Position numbers and translations under genes: made by a program. The notes beneath the pieces were generated by a model. The model saw only the letters and a program-made list of their open reading frames with translations. It had not been told where the DNA came from and did no database searches. A stretch of DNA of 64,000 bases. Source: Phlyctochytrium arcticum. Lineage: Eukaryota; Chytridiomycota; Chytridiomycetes; Chytridiales; Chytridiaceae. Shown here piece by piece: positions 20,127 through 31,448 of this stretch. How positions within the stretch are numbered: position 1 is the stretch's first letter; every line of letters starts with the position of its first letter. The stretch is taken from assembly GCA_025602905.1 (NCBI GenBank), contig JAHLKI010000017.1:186001-250000 (forward strand), in the 5' to 3' direction.

Positions 20127-23125
20127 ATGCCCCCCCGAACCGAAAGCAATCACCGCCCATCCGAAGGCCGCCCCTACCCCGTCTCGCTCTACCGTTTCCA
20201 GCTGCGCCACGACTTTGCTTTCGCAGACGCAGAGGCCCAGATCGACTATCTCAGAGCGTTGGGCAGCACCCACGTCTACCTCTCGCCTTACTTGCAAGCA
20301 TCGCCTGGCTCCGCCCATGGCTACGACGTCGTCAATCATTCTTTGCTTAATCCGGAGCTGGGTGGGACTCAGGTAGGTGTTTGTGTCTTTCTTACATTTG
20401 GATTAGAGGTTGACGGTATTCTCATTAGGGATTCGACGCCCTCATCAAACGCGTTAAAGACAATGGCCTAGCCGCCATTGCTGACATTGTCCCCAATCAC
20501 GTCTCGGTCGCTGATCCTGAGAATCTTAATCCTTACTGGTGGGATACTCTTCGCAGTGGTCGCCAGTCAAAGTTTGCTCATTGGTTCGATATCGATTGGA
20601 ACCACCCGGAACTCAGTGGTGAGTGGGAGTGAAGTGGCGTAGCTCGAGGCCGAGTATCGCGGAGGGGCCCAGACATTTTTCCGGAGGAAAAATGGATGGG
20701 CGCTGACGATTTTGCAAAGCAAAATCAAATGCGAGCGAAGCGAGGGAGACCAATTTTGCGGAGCAAAATTGAATGCGAGCGGAGCGAGCTCAAAAAGAGA
20801 CTGACGAAGCTCCGCAAGGAGCGAGGAACAGGATTTTGCGCAGCAAAATCAAACGCGGGGTTCACACATGGTGCAGCAGTACGACGACCCCGAGCGTAGC
20901 GAGGGGGAGGAGCATGCGTTTACTTAGATGACTCGATTGGTTTCGTGAGTGGATGGATGAATGAGAGGGTGATGGATGGATGGATGGATGGAGTGAGTGA
21001 GAGGGAGTGAGAGGGAGAGGGAGTGAAAAGGAAGGAGGAAGTAAAGAGAAATGAAAAGTGACTAACTATAGAGGTGATGATAGGCAAGGTACTGCTACCG
21101 GTTCTGGGGGATGAACTAGAGAATATCGTAAAGAAAGGAGAACTTCAAGTAGAAGAGCTGAACGGAGAACCTATTTTACGCTACTGGTCCCACGTCTTTC
21201 CTTTAAAGCCGGGCACAGAAGGATTGAAGGATAACATGAAAGAGTTACTCGAAGCGCAAAACTACAAGTTGGCGTTTTGGCGGGTGACACTGGAAGGACT
21301 GTTGAATTACCGTCGGTTCTTTGATGTCACGACACTAGCCGGAATCCGTGTGGAGGATAAGGAAGTGTTTAACGAATCCCACAAGATATTCATTGAGCAA
21401 CTCAAGAGTGGTGCACTGGATGGATTGAGAGTAGATCACCCCGACGGACTAGCTGATCCTCAGCAGTACGTCGAGAATTTAGCACAAGCTACGAATGGAT
21501 CATGGGTCGTGATTGAAAAGATCCTGGAGGAGGGCGAAGAATTGCCTTCGGAGTGGCCGTGTGCGGGAACCAGCGGTTACGATTCCTTGATTCGTTTGAC
21601 TGGACTTTTAATTGACAAAAGTGGTGAAACTCCTCTGACTGAGGCATACCAGTCCTTCACCGGCCTCACCAAAGATTTCCACCAAGTAGTAGACGAATCC
21701 AAACACTTTATTCTCCAAAAATCACTCATTGCCGAAGTCGAGCGTTTAGTTTCGTTGTTATTAGTTATTCAAAAAGAGGACCCCTCAGCCCAGGGACTCT
21801 CACACGACGCCCTCCGTGACTCTCTCATTGAATTCCTGGTCGGATTCAAAGTCTACCGGGCCTACATCCAACCCGGCCAACCCATCCCCAAACAATCTCT
21901 TGTGCATTTATCCGAAGCCACCGAATACGCTAAACGCGCTTTATCTACCAAGCGAGACCACGAAATCGAGTTTATTGCTCGGGCGGCCGCATACAAGTCG
22001 GGAACGTCGGATGCCGCCAAAGAGTTTGTGAGCAGGTTACAACAGACGTGTGGACCGGTTATGGCCAAAGGCATTGAAGATACCGCCTTCTACCGGTATT
22101 TCCGTCTAACAGCTCTCAATGAAGTCGGTGGTGACCCGGCCGAATTTGGCAAAACGATCCAAGAATTCCATGAAGCCTGTCAAGTCATGCAAAAGGATTG
22201 GCCATTGACTATGACGACATTATCCACCCACGACACCAAACGCGCCGAAGACGTTCGGGCTCGCCTTGCCGTCCTCTCTGAATTCCCGCAAGAGTGGTCT
22301 GAGGCCGTCGCTCAATGGTCTTCCCATGTAGACTCTCTGGGACTCCAGAACCGACCCGACAAAAACACGGAATACCTGTTTTGGCAAACGCTAGTAGGAG
22401 CCTACCCCATCTCCACCGACCGGCTCGCGGCATACATGGACAAAGCCATCCACGAATCCAAAGTCTCGACATCCCACACCGACCCCAATCCAGCCTTTGA
22501 CGCCTCTGTCAAACTCCTAGTCGAAACCGTCCTCTCCACTCCCTCCCTGTTATCCCAAATCGAATCCTTTGTAGAGAAAATCAAACTTTACGGCCGTCTC
22601 AACGCCCTGACGCAAAAGGCCATTCAATTGACCATGCCGGGGATCCCTGACGTCTACCAAGGCTGCGAATTGGAAGATTATTCATTGGTTGATCCGGATA
22701 ATCGTCGACCGGTAGATTATACTCTGCGAAGAACGCTCCTGGCGAAATTAGATGGCAAAAATGGGGGGCCTCCTGACATTGATGATCTTGGCACGGCGAA
22801 ATTGTATGTGACTTCACGGCTACTTCGGCTTCGTCGTGACCATGCGGATGTGTTTGTGGGTCCGGATGCGACGTATACACCTATCCATGCAACAGGTCCT
22901 CGCTCGGATAACTTGATCGCCTTTCTCCGCTCCAACAAAATCCTGACCATTGCCCCACGTCTCCACGTCTCCATTCGCGAACGGGGCGGGTGGCAAGGGA
23001 CAACGATTACGGTTCCGGAGGGTCGTTGGAGGGATGTACTGAGTGGGAAGATGGTTGAGGGTGGGCAAGTACCGGTGGAGGAGGTTGTGAGTGGGTTCCC
23101 GGTTGCTGTATTGGTTAAGGAGTAG
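20127..23125 (+). CDS. treY: Maltooligosyl-trehalose synthase (TreY-type)
   Basis: Glycoside hydrolase family 13 enzyme that turns the reducing end of maltooligosaccharides into a trehalosyl unit (EC 5.4.99.15). Exons 20127-20372, 20429-20618 and 21072-23125 give 829 residues, normal for TreY. Visible motifs are SLYRFQLRHDF and YLSPYLQASPGSAHGYDVV at the N-terminus, IVPNHVSV, RVDHPDGL (nucleophile D267), VVIEKIL (acid/base E294), THDTKRAED (D533), and MPGIPDVYQGCE with LVDPDNRRPVDY. The family is known mainly from bacteria and archaea, so presence here suggests transfer. Yet the gene has two spliceosomal introns, the second (453 nt) holding repeat copy C. No TreZ partner is in the window. The enzyme call is firm; the transfer is inferred. 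Confidence 0.95.
20640..21040 (+). repeat. Multi-hairpin intronic repeat, copy C (TreY intron 2)
   Basis: Occupies almost all of the 453-nt intron 2 of TreY, from about 20 nt after the donor to about 30 nt before the acceptor. Core stems are TTTTTCCGGAGGAAAAA, GATTTTGCAAAGCAAAATC, AATTTTGCGGAGCAAAATT and GATTTTGCGCAGCAAAATC, separated by GCGAGCGAAGCGAGG-like arms. A GGATGGATGGA/GAGGGAGTGAGAG low-complexity tail follows. Read on the plus strand it has the same sense, relative to transcription, as copies A and B in the minus-strand lipase. Confidence 0.92.
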
Positions 23126-23420
23126 AGAGTATATACACCACTTTTTTTTTCTCTTTTTGTATTTGGGGTATTATTTTTTTATTTCATCTTTTTTTGTACT
23201 TTCCAACCTTGAAAATCATATTTGGACTTTTCTCTATTTCGCTGGCTTTTTTTTTTCAATTCAAATCTTGGCGCAAGAAGAATCATGAAACCCGAACGGG
23301 TCGGTGAAAAAATGCTCCAAAAATAATAAACAAAAAAAAAATGTTTCCGTTTCTTATATATGTACTTAAACACACACACACACACTAGATATTCATCTCT
23401 CTCAACTTTCAAAAAGCTAT

Positions 23421-24583
23421 TTAGTAATGAGCAAACCCCTCTTCCCGGATTTTGCCCAAGTCCGTGTAGGCCAAATTATCCGACTGTTTGAGTCCGAATG
23501 CGACAATGCTCAGGAAAGCCCGGTGGAGGAGCATGAGGAGACAGGCTACCCCGCCCACTTCGCCCAACCAGTTATTCTATTCCAAAAAAACAAAATGTTA
23601 GAGATGTGATTTAAAATGGGATTGGAAGGGGACAACAAGATTTTTTACCATGTCGAGCACCAAAAAAGCTTTTTCGTAGGTAGCTTCCAGTTTCGGAAAC
23701 CGGAATTCAATGTTGATGGGTGCAGGCACACTCGTCGCATTATTGATTGCATCCATTTTGAGACGCATGGAAGAAGCTTTAATCTCGTAGCCTACGTTCA
23801 CGGATTTATCCAAGCCGATCGTATACAGTTTCCGACCGACGATTTGGGTGGACGTGAACGCGGACGCTGCGAAAAAGTTTTCAAAGGTTAGGGAGGTGAG
23901 GGGTTCCGTGCGGCCAAGTTGGGGGTGGGCTGCCACCAGGACTCCCTCGGGACTCCCCGGTGAGATTCCCGCCACCATGACTCGTAACTCCAACACATGA
24001 TCAGTGGAATCGGCCACGGCTACAGCCTTCAAGTCTTGCGGATCGTTGAGCGTGATGCAATTCAGATTCTGGCCTTCAAAGGGGAGAATCCGGGGGTATC
24101 CCTCCGCACAGGCTAATTTTTCCGCAGCCGCGACATGGTTGGAACTAAAACAGGAGGAAAAAGTGATGCTGACGCCGGTGCGGGGGTCCGGGGGGCAGAT
24201 GGTAAATGCGGGGAATTCGAATGTGGCCGAGGGGACCTTGTTGGGAAACACCGTCGAGAGGAATTTGATGGGCATGTTTTTGGGGGGTTGGGTTGTACGG
24301 TAGGTTGCCGGTAACTAAAAATCATTCCATTCATCAATATCCCACCTTACACAACATCAACATCCCTTTAACCTACCTGAGTCACAACCCGATGCCCCCT
24401 AAACCCCGCATAAAAAATCATAATGACAAAAAACAGCGTCCCGACACCCTGTTTTAGGCCATTATACATGTTGAGGCCCTTGGAGTTGAAGGCTCGTTCG
24501 CCTTCGCCTGCTAATAAAAACGTTTCAGTTTTGGGGTTGTTGTGGAGAAAGTCCTGGTTTTTGGGGGGGCAAACTTTACCCAT
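23421..24583 (-). CDS. Two-TM protein with DEG/ENaC-like FPAFTIC motif, function unknown
   Basis: Exons 24377-24583, 23649-24314 and 23421-23576 give 342 residues. The first hydrophobic helix (GVGTLFFVIMIFYAGF) is near residues 46-61. A large extracellular-type domain of about 220 residues follows, starting with FEFPAFTICPPDP and holding four cysteines. A second hydrophobic helix (VGGVACLLMLLHRAFLSIVAFGL) is near 300, with a short cytosolic tail. Two helices, a big loop and FPAxTIC just after TM1 are the layout of DEG/ENaC/ASIC channel subunits, but the loop is short and has few cysteines. I would call it a possible channel-like protein, not more. It is convergent with TreY. Confidence 0.72.
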
Positions 24584-25021
24584 ACTGAAGACTGCCCCGA
24601 GTTTGGTAAAGAAGGAAATGGTGGGCGAGATGGATTTTCAAATGGGAATAGAGGATAAGGAAACAAAGAAAAAAAAAATGGGTGAGAAAAGTTAGATTTG
24701 ATGCCGTAATGGCATTTTCTAAGGGTTTGTCCCCCATGATTCCAAGGGTCGTCGGGTTTTGTTGTTTTTGTTGATCTGACCAAGATCTGATATTGATTTT
24801 AACAGCTGAATAGGAAGAGAAATGCTTGCTCATTATTGGACCTCGGGCATTTTTTTTTCACACGCAATGTGATAACCGCGCAGTAAACATGCAAGCGTTT
24901 TCCTGTCCCCTGCAACAAACAAAACTGCACAAAAAAAAATCCAGAACAACAAAAACCAATACGTCCCTTATAAAAAATCAAAAGAAAAAAATCAAATAAT
25001 TCTAATCACCAAACACCCCAA
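24584..25021. other. Intergenic, no gene seen
   Basis: Upstream of the two-TM gene and downstream of PDE9. Low-complexity A/T tracts only. Confidence 0.5.
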
Positions 25022-26674
25022 CTACTGCGCCGAAACCAATGTCGTCGTTTTCAAACCAGGTGCAACAAGAGCAGCAGCAGCAGCAGCAGTTTTCTCTTTT
25101 TCCTGTTCTGCTTTATAGTAGGCTAATGCCTGCCGCACGGGTGCCACGATCGGATCCATGTTGGGAATGACCCGCGAGACGAGTTCGTAAAGGGGAATCA
25201 TGACGAACCCGATAAACCTAAATTCACTACTCAGTTTTTTTGTAACGCAAAAACATTCGAGGGGGGGGGGATAACGTACCCAATCTGAGCCCCGGGTTTA
25301 GTCACCTTTTCCCGATCCATAAACGGAGCAAACGGCAACCCGGCCGCTTTTTCCGTATCCACCTGCTCAAAAAACTCTTGCAGGAGACAATCCACCCACG
25401 GATCCGCCACATCCGGTGGTCGGACTTCATTACTCACATCGGCGCATTTAGTGACGAGTTGGAGGAGACAGAGTTTATGTTCGGGGTTGGAAAACGTAAA
25501 CCCTTCATCAGCAAATTTCTTGAATGTCGAGATATGTTCTCCGTGTTTCGCCATATCGGTCGCCAAAATACATTTAATAATACCCTTCCGCGCTTCCTTA
25601 AATGTCGCCTCATCCAAATGAGCCAAAATATTCGTTTCAGGGTCATTCAAAATCGTGAATAAGCAGGCGCAATGGTACATTTCCAACGGACTCGTATCGT
25701 TGTAGATGATGGCGAGGTCGGTGCGGGCATTGATTTGGTAGGCGTTGTTGAAGCCGGGGTGGTCTAGGTCGTGACCGATACAGGCGACAAGGAGGATGAG
25801 TTTGTCGAGGGGGAGGAGGTCGGTGACTAGACCTGTTGTGTGGATCATTCCGTACATCATTTGGGAGACGCAGAAGGAGTGGCGAAAGTTGTGGAATGGC
25901 TAGGCAACAAAAAAAGTTTAGAGTATGCTACCATCGAGGAAACACTAAATATCCCCTTACACTAAATATCCCCTTACATTATTGTTATACCCATCCTTGA
26001 TCGCCTGCAAAAACCTTCGTAAAGTCGGTACCTCAATCCCAAACGCCTCAATCAACCCCAACTCGCCAAACATGAATTCAAATAACGCAAGCATCTCATT
26101 TTCCTGCCACAGCCACGGATCAAAATTCGGGGTTTTGAGTTGGTTGATTGTTTCTTCCGTAAACGTGTATTTGTGGGATGTGAGGTAGCGGGGGTTGATT
26201 TTGGAGACTCTTGTAATGGCGCGGCGGGGGACAAAGGAGGAGGAGGGGTGTTGGGGACGTGGTGGAGGGAGGGAGTCGAGGGTGGAGGCTAGTTGGGTTA
26301 ATGTTGCGTGGAGAGTGGGAAGACTATCTTTACGCTCTTCTTCATGACCGACTTGCTTGACTACCCAACAACATCATCATCAGCTCTCTATCCCCCCAAA
26401 AAACTCAAAAATGACAAAACCAACCTCGACTAAGATAAACATGGACAACCCCCTCCGTTCCCAATTCACTCGCATTCAGTCCCAAAACCACTCCCTCTTT
26501 ATCCGTCACCTTCATCCCAACCGTTTCTGCTGCACCACCGCCCACATCCGCACCAGATAGTAACCCCGCCCGAATCTCATCTGGCGTAGTGGATGCCGTT
26601 AAATGGAGGGTGGCTTTTTGACCGGTTGGAAGGGTGTTGGTGAAGTAGTGGGCTTGGATGGTATATTCTGCCAT
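25022..26674 (-). CDS. PDE9-like 3',5'-cyclic nucleotide phosphodiesterase
   Basis: Class I phosphodiesterase; the nearest relative I recognise is PDE9, which is cGMP-specific. Exons 26425-26674, 25978-26360, 25280-25899 and 25022-25217 give 482 residues. The catalytic domain shows FDPWLWQENEML, PFHNFRHSFCVSQMMYGM (metal-binding His), GHDLDHPGFNN (metal His/Asp), YQINARTDLA, ATDMAKHGE, CADVSNEVRPPDVADPWVD (metal Asp) and FMDREKVTKPGAQIG. The N-terminus has a beta-rich stretch in the same place as in PDE9. The C-terminus carries eight alanines from a GCT/GCC repeat. The donor of intron 2 sits in a 17-bp tandem duplication. A role in zoospore cGMP signalling is inferred. Confidence 0.93.
25944..25977 (-). 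repeat. 17-bp tandem duplication of a 5' splice site
   Basis: Two exact copies of GTAAGGGGATATTTAGT on the minus strand, back to back. The first (donor at 25977) keeps the PDE9 frame. Using the second (25960) would add 17 nt and shift it. Confidence 0.85.
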
Positions 26675-29600
26675 GGTTGGAAAAAAAAAATGTTGCTGGG
26701 GTTTGGACTGAAATGCGAACAAAACGTTTTTATTGGGGCCTTTTTACAATAATTATGATCTCGGAGCCGGAGCCTCAGATCAGAAAAAGGGGTTTATCCC
26801 TGATTTTTTTTGTGGTGGGGGGAGGGATCCTGAGACGAAGAAGAAGGTTGATTTGCTCTAGATCCATTCTACTTCCATTGATGCATTGTCGTATTTTTTC
26901 TGGTCGCTATTCATGCGATCTTATGTAACCCCCAAGCTCGGAAAAACAACTTTTGCTGAGCCTTTTATCGTACTGGTAAAAGAAGGATAAAAGACCCCTG
27001 CAAAATCGTTTTAGGATATACCCAAACGGTCCAAACTTGCATTTTTTACTCTCGAATATGTTTTTTGTATGCAAACGATTCCCAAGTCTTCCGCAAAAAT
27101 ACAGGGAAGAACTGTCAGGTTAGGAAGGAGGGAGCTTTATCTACGAAATCTTGAGAATCGGAATGAACACCACATCTAGAAAGGATAGCTCCTCAAAACA
27201 CCTTGAAAGTTTTTGGTTTCGCTCCTTCCCCTCTCTATGACTTGGCCAAAACGCTACATTTTTTTTCTCCAAACGACCTTTCTTTTAGAAGAGAGAGAAA
27301 ACTCTTACAGGAAAGTACAGTAGTTACTAGTTATGAGAGCCATTTTGTACATCCACTTCCATATGATAAAATTCATAGCTGCGCACGAGTATAAGCAAAT
27401 GCATAGAGAGAGTATACTTGAAAGACCGAAACACGCTCTGTCGGTCCACGTGACCTGTCGTTTTTTATAATTGTTTCCGTCCTGTCCTTCCTTTCAACCT
27501 CTCTCTGTTCTTTCCCTGCTTTCCAACTTTTTTGCTGAATTTCTTACCAGTAACGCCTGCTTCCTGTCTTTCCACCGAGTCCCTTCCCATATTTTTCCTG
27601 TCCTTCTGTCCCAATCTGTGTACAAATTAGTACGCCCTGTTGGTTCAGTTTCAAAATGTAAGACGTACATTTCTTCGTATTTTCATTCTTTCGGCCTTTC
27701 GTTTGGCCAAATCTTCTCATGACTGTAGCTTTATTTTTTCCAGTACGTTCATCTACTTACTCCCCTATATTTCCATTTTCTTTGCCTAGCTCCTGTCTAC
27801 GATCTATTTGGTCCTATAATCCTTTCTTAAAGCCTACCACAATGTCCCAAGACCTTGAACCTGTTTCTGTTCTGGGCTCTCCTGCCTTTCTGCATGATCT
27901 GTCCGTACAACGTAGCTACAGCTTCTTTTTGTCTCGAGATCTGACTTTCTGCAGCCAACCTTTCTTTCTAATCTTCGTCCTATTTACATGCTCCATCTGT
28001 TTTCCGGACGTTGACTTTTTAGGGCTGTTACTCATCTTCAGTTCTCACGCTTCCCTTCCTGTTTTTTGTGCTTATCCGTACTCGGGATGAGGGTGTACGA
28101 TGTATCTGTCTATTGTCTTGCTTCCTACTGCTCCTTTCTTACACATTTGGGTTCTCCTGCCTGGCAGTCCAGCAGTCCTGTATACATTTGATGATCCAAT
28201 ACGAGAGGGTAAACCCTCGCTTCGCTCGGGTACAATGTAGGGAAGAATTTTAATTTTGATCTCCACCAAATGAGGTGAAGCAGGAGGTGAAGAGACAAAA
28301 ATAACAAAATGGAAATGTATCGGAGAAGAAGTGTCCGCTCAGTGAATGACATTCAAGAGATCTGGCAAAAATGTAGGTATGATATACACCGATCCCTTCC
28401 TTGCTTGCCCATACAACTTGTGAATAGTAATTGCATAGGTAATGGATGTGCATGTTGAATATCTTGACCCTGAATACTGCTCATCTTCACAGAGACCGGT
28501 GACAATATCTAAAAGTTGAGTATGGTTCTGAGAATTGTCCTAATTTGCCAATTTGTCCTTGCTGAAGACATGGTAGAATGTAACTGCTAAAATCATTTCA
28601 CTGACAATAATCCCATTGTCTTCTTCGAGGTAAGTATGTCGAGATTTGAATGGAATTCTTTCAAAATTGGCGGTTCATACAAAAGTTTGATTATCTCCCA
28701 GACCATTGAAGGACCCTCAACCTGAACCAACAGTTTAGAACCGATGGTAGTCCAGTCACTTTCAAAAACATTATGATTGTATTCATTATTGGGCGTGGGT
28801 AGATATCCAATGCTCAGCTGAATTAGGCACTTGTGAAATTCCCTCACAAAAACTACATGAGCATTTGCAAATTTGAGCCTATAGTTGTGCGTACTACTCC
28901 GTCAAGTTAATAAGACTAGGGTTGTCTCGCCCAAGTGTGGAAGGCAGCATGTACCAAAAATCACCGCCCAAGATAGCAACAGTGCCACCAACAGGTTCGT
29001 ACATTTATATGCCGCATCATCTCCAATGGTAAAGCATTTCTATTGGAGCAACTCACCAAGCGCATCTCATGGGGTTTTATGGTGCAAATGGAGTTGGCCA
29101 ACATATTAGTTCGGACCTTTGTCTAACGTGTGCACCGGGGCATTGAATCCGCGAAGAAGCTGACTTCGGTAGTTCAAGAAATCTGCCAAGCCAAAATCGC
29201 GCCTTAGTAATTGGATCGTGGGAAATTTTATGTTAGTGACCCAATGCAAGCGTGCAAAGTTTTGTATATTTCTTAGTTTAGCCAGTGTCCCTATTGTGTG
29301 AAATCGTATAAAAAGGCAGTCTGGGTTTGTTTTGAAGAAGAGAATCCAGGAATTGTCACCTACAACATATTGTACGCTTTCAAAAGCATCTAGTCATCCT
29401 GTTGTAGGCCTGTCTGCTCCTGTTTTCCTTTCCTAAAGAGCCAGCACTGGCAAGAGCAAAAAATGTCTTATTTCTGCCACAACATTGTTCATATGAAATG
29501 ACACGGCATTTTGGTGCAATGACTACTGCAAAATTTACGGTATAATACATTTTGTACTGCCAACTTTAGCAGATTGATTGATCCTTCTCAATGATCAGCC

Positions 29601-31025
29601 AATACAGTATTACAGTCGAATGGCAAAGAGGGCCAGACGTTCGCTCCAAGGTAGGAATGGGTTGGCGGCTAAGAAAGGGTCATTCCTGGAAGAGACACAT
29701 TTGGTGCTGTTTCTTCTTTAGGTAGGAAGTAAATGGCATTGGAGTCACACCAATCTAACTGGCACTTTGTGATGCGCGTAAGATGTCCCAATCTTAAAAG
29801 GAATACCCATTGAACCATCTGGTAGGTCTACATGCACGTATACAGTAGCGCGCAGCGTTCAGCCAGGGGCCCCAGTGCCGCAACCGGCTCAAGGGGCCAC
29901 TGTCCACTTCTTATATATATACAGTACAGGCAAGCATTTGTGCTTTAGATAAATTGACTGCTTATTCTATTGTTTTTTCCTCTACTACTGTATATGTGGA
30001 TGAAAGTCATTTAGAACAAAGGAAGGGCATAGTGTCCAAAACCAACTGTGCCACTATAATAAAATAATTCATGACTTTGCCCCCTCTCTTCCAAAACTGT
30101 GCCACTTTCGAGCATTTCTGACTTTGATCGCTTTTATTTATATAATAGATAATAGATTACTGCTTTCTTAGCTATTTCTTCTTTCTCACAGGCTTCTACC
30201 CATTTGCTGACCGCCGATTACTTCGTTTCCTCTTCTTTGCCTTTCCTGTCCTTTTCGCGTCTGCCGCACACTCAACTTCTTTCGTCGTGTTCCATCTTGA
30301 TGCACTCCGTCTGAGCAGTCTGCCAAATCTGGCCATACTTCCTGTGTGGGCTCATACTCCTGTAGCGCCATGCTTTGTTTCCAACTTTGCCCGTTTTATA
30401 CATCTGCTCCTTCTGTCTGGCAGATGAACCCCTGCGTGTTATTTTGTTTCCACCTTTTCTCTTCTGTCCTTTGTTCTATCCCCAAAAAACGCAGCTGTTT
30501 GCAGATTCACAAGACTTTGGTCGCGTATTGTTTTGTTCCCACTCTTACTATGCTATCCTTTGGGCATATTCCTCACCTTATGCGTTTGGATACCCATTCC
30601 TGTACTCAGGATTCGTATGTAGAGTCAGGCAGATCTGTCTAAATGCTTGCTTCCTCTTATCTTTTAATCCCTATTTGAGACTCTTTTATTTTTTTCTTCC
30701 TTTCACGGTATACTTTGACTGTTTTTCTTCACTACCTCTGTTTCTCTTTTCCAATTTACTTTTTCTGGCTCTTTACTTTTACTAGCTGGGATGAAAAAGA
30801 AGCTCCACCATCTGCCACAGCAAGCTTTCCTTCGTATCGTATATCTATTGTTTATTGTCATCACGGAACTCTATTCACTACGACTCCATTGCTTGCGATG
30901 GGCACTCAACGTGGTGCGCGGGTTCTGCGCGAACGGGCGAATGCTTCGCAAGCAACTCAATACCAGCAACAAGGCTTCCCAAACTCAAAATTGATACTAC
31001 GCGACAGTCGTCTAAAGTCCTCAAG
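26675..31025. other. Gene-poor accessory island
   Basis: 4.3 kb without a gene I can support, in a window that otherwise averages about one gene per 2 kb. Two blocks (about 27.4-28.2 kb and 30.1-30.8 kb) are strongly pyrimidine-rich on the plus strand. The complementary strand reads as K/R/E-rich pieces broken by stops and frame changes, for example around 30190-30640, as decayed coding DNA would. A minus-strand frame at 28593-28847 is 84 codons with no recognised motif. The word ACTGTGCCACT occurs twice near 30.05-30.1 kb. Probably old transposon debris. Confidence 0.4.
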
Positions 31026-31448
31026 ATGACCAAAAAGCAAGCCGCCAAGGCCCGTTGGGCATCCACCAAGACCAAAGATATTAAGATAACGCCGTACGGG
31101 AGGAGTCGATGTTGGTCGTTAATGATGAGGATGACAACGCCCGTAATGCTCAAAGAAATCTTCTGCCGGAGCAAGACCATGGAAAACTTGCGGCAAATCA
31201 ACTGGACCGACTTCGATGCTCTTCTCAGCTTGCTACCCACAACATCTCTCACACAAGCCCTCGTTGTCGACCTTATAGATCGGATGTCATGGATGGGGGT
31301 TATACACGAGGACATCTACATCGAACGGATCCCAAGAGGTCGCAAATTCTTGATGAAAGTACACAAAGTGCCAAGTGTCGGGTTGACTGATGAGTTCCCC
31401 ATCATTGAATCGGTACTGAAGATCAAATCTGAACAACTGAGGCCCTGA
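31026..31448 (+). pseudogene. Uncertain ORF, possibly remnant of a mobile-element gene
   Basis: 140-codon frame starting MTKKQAAKARWASTKTK and ending in a plausible globular stretch (INWTDFDALLSLLP, VVDLIDRMSWMGVIHEDIYI). Between about 31085 and 31200 a second frame (VVNDEDDNARNAQRN...) reads at least as well as the first. That suggests a frameshift, a missed intron or decay. I recognise no family. It is the only candidate coding sequence between PDE9 and the Fanzor gene. Confidence 0.25.

Noticed and set aside
28593..28847. 84-codon minus-strand ORF as a gene.
   Set aside because: No motif, no neighbouring exon found in phase, and it lies in the decayed island.
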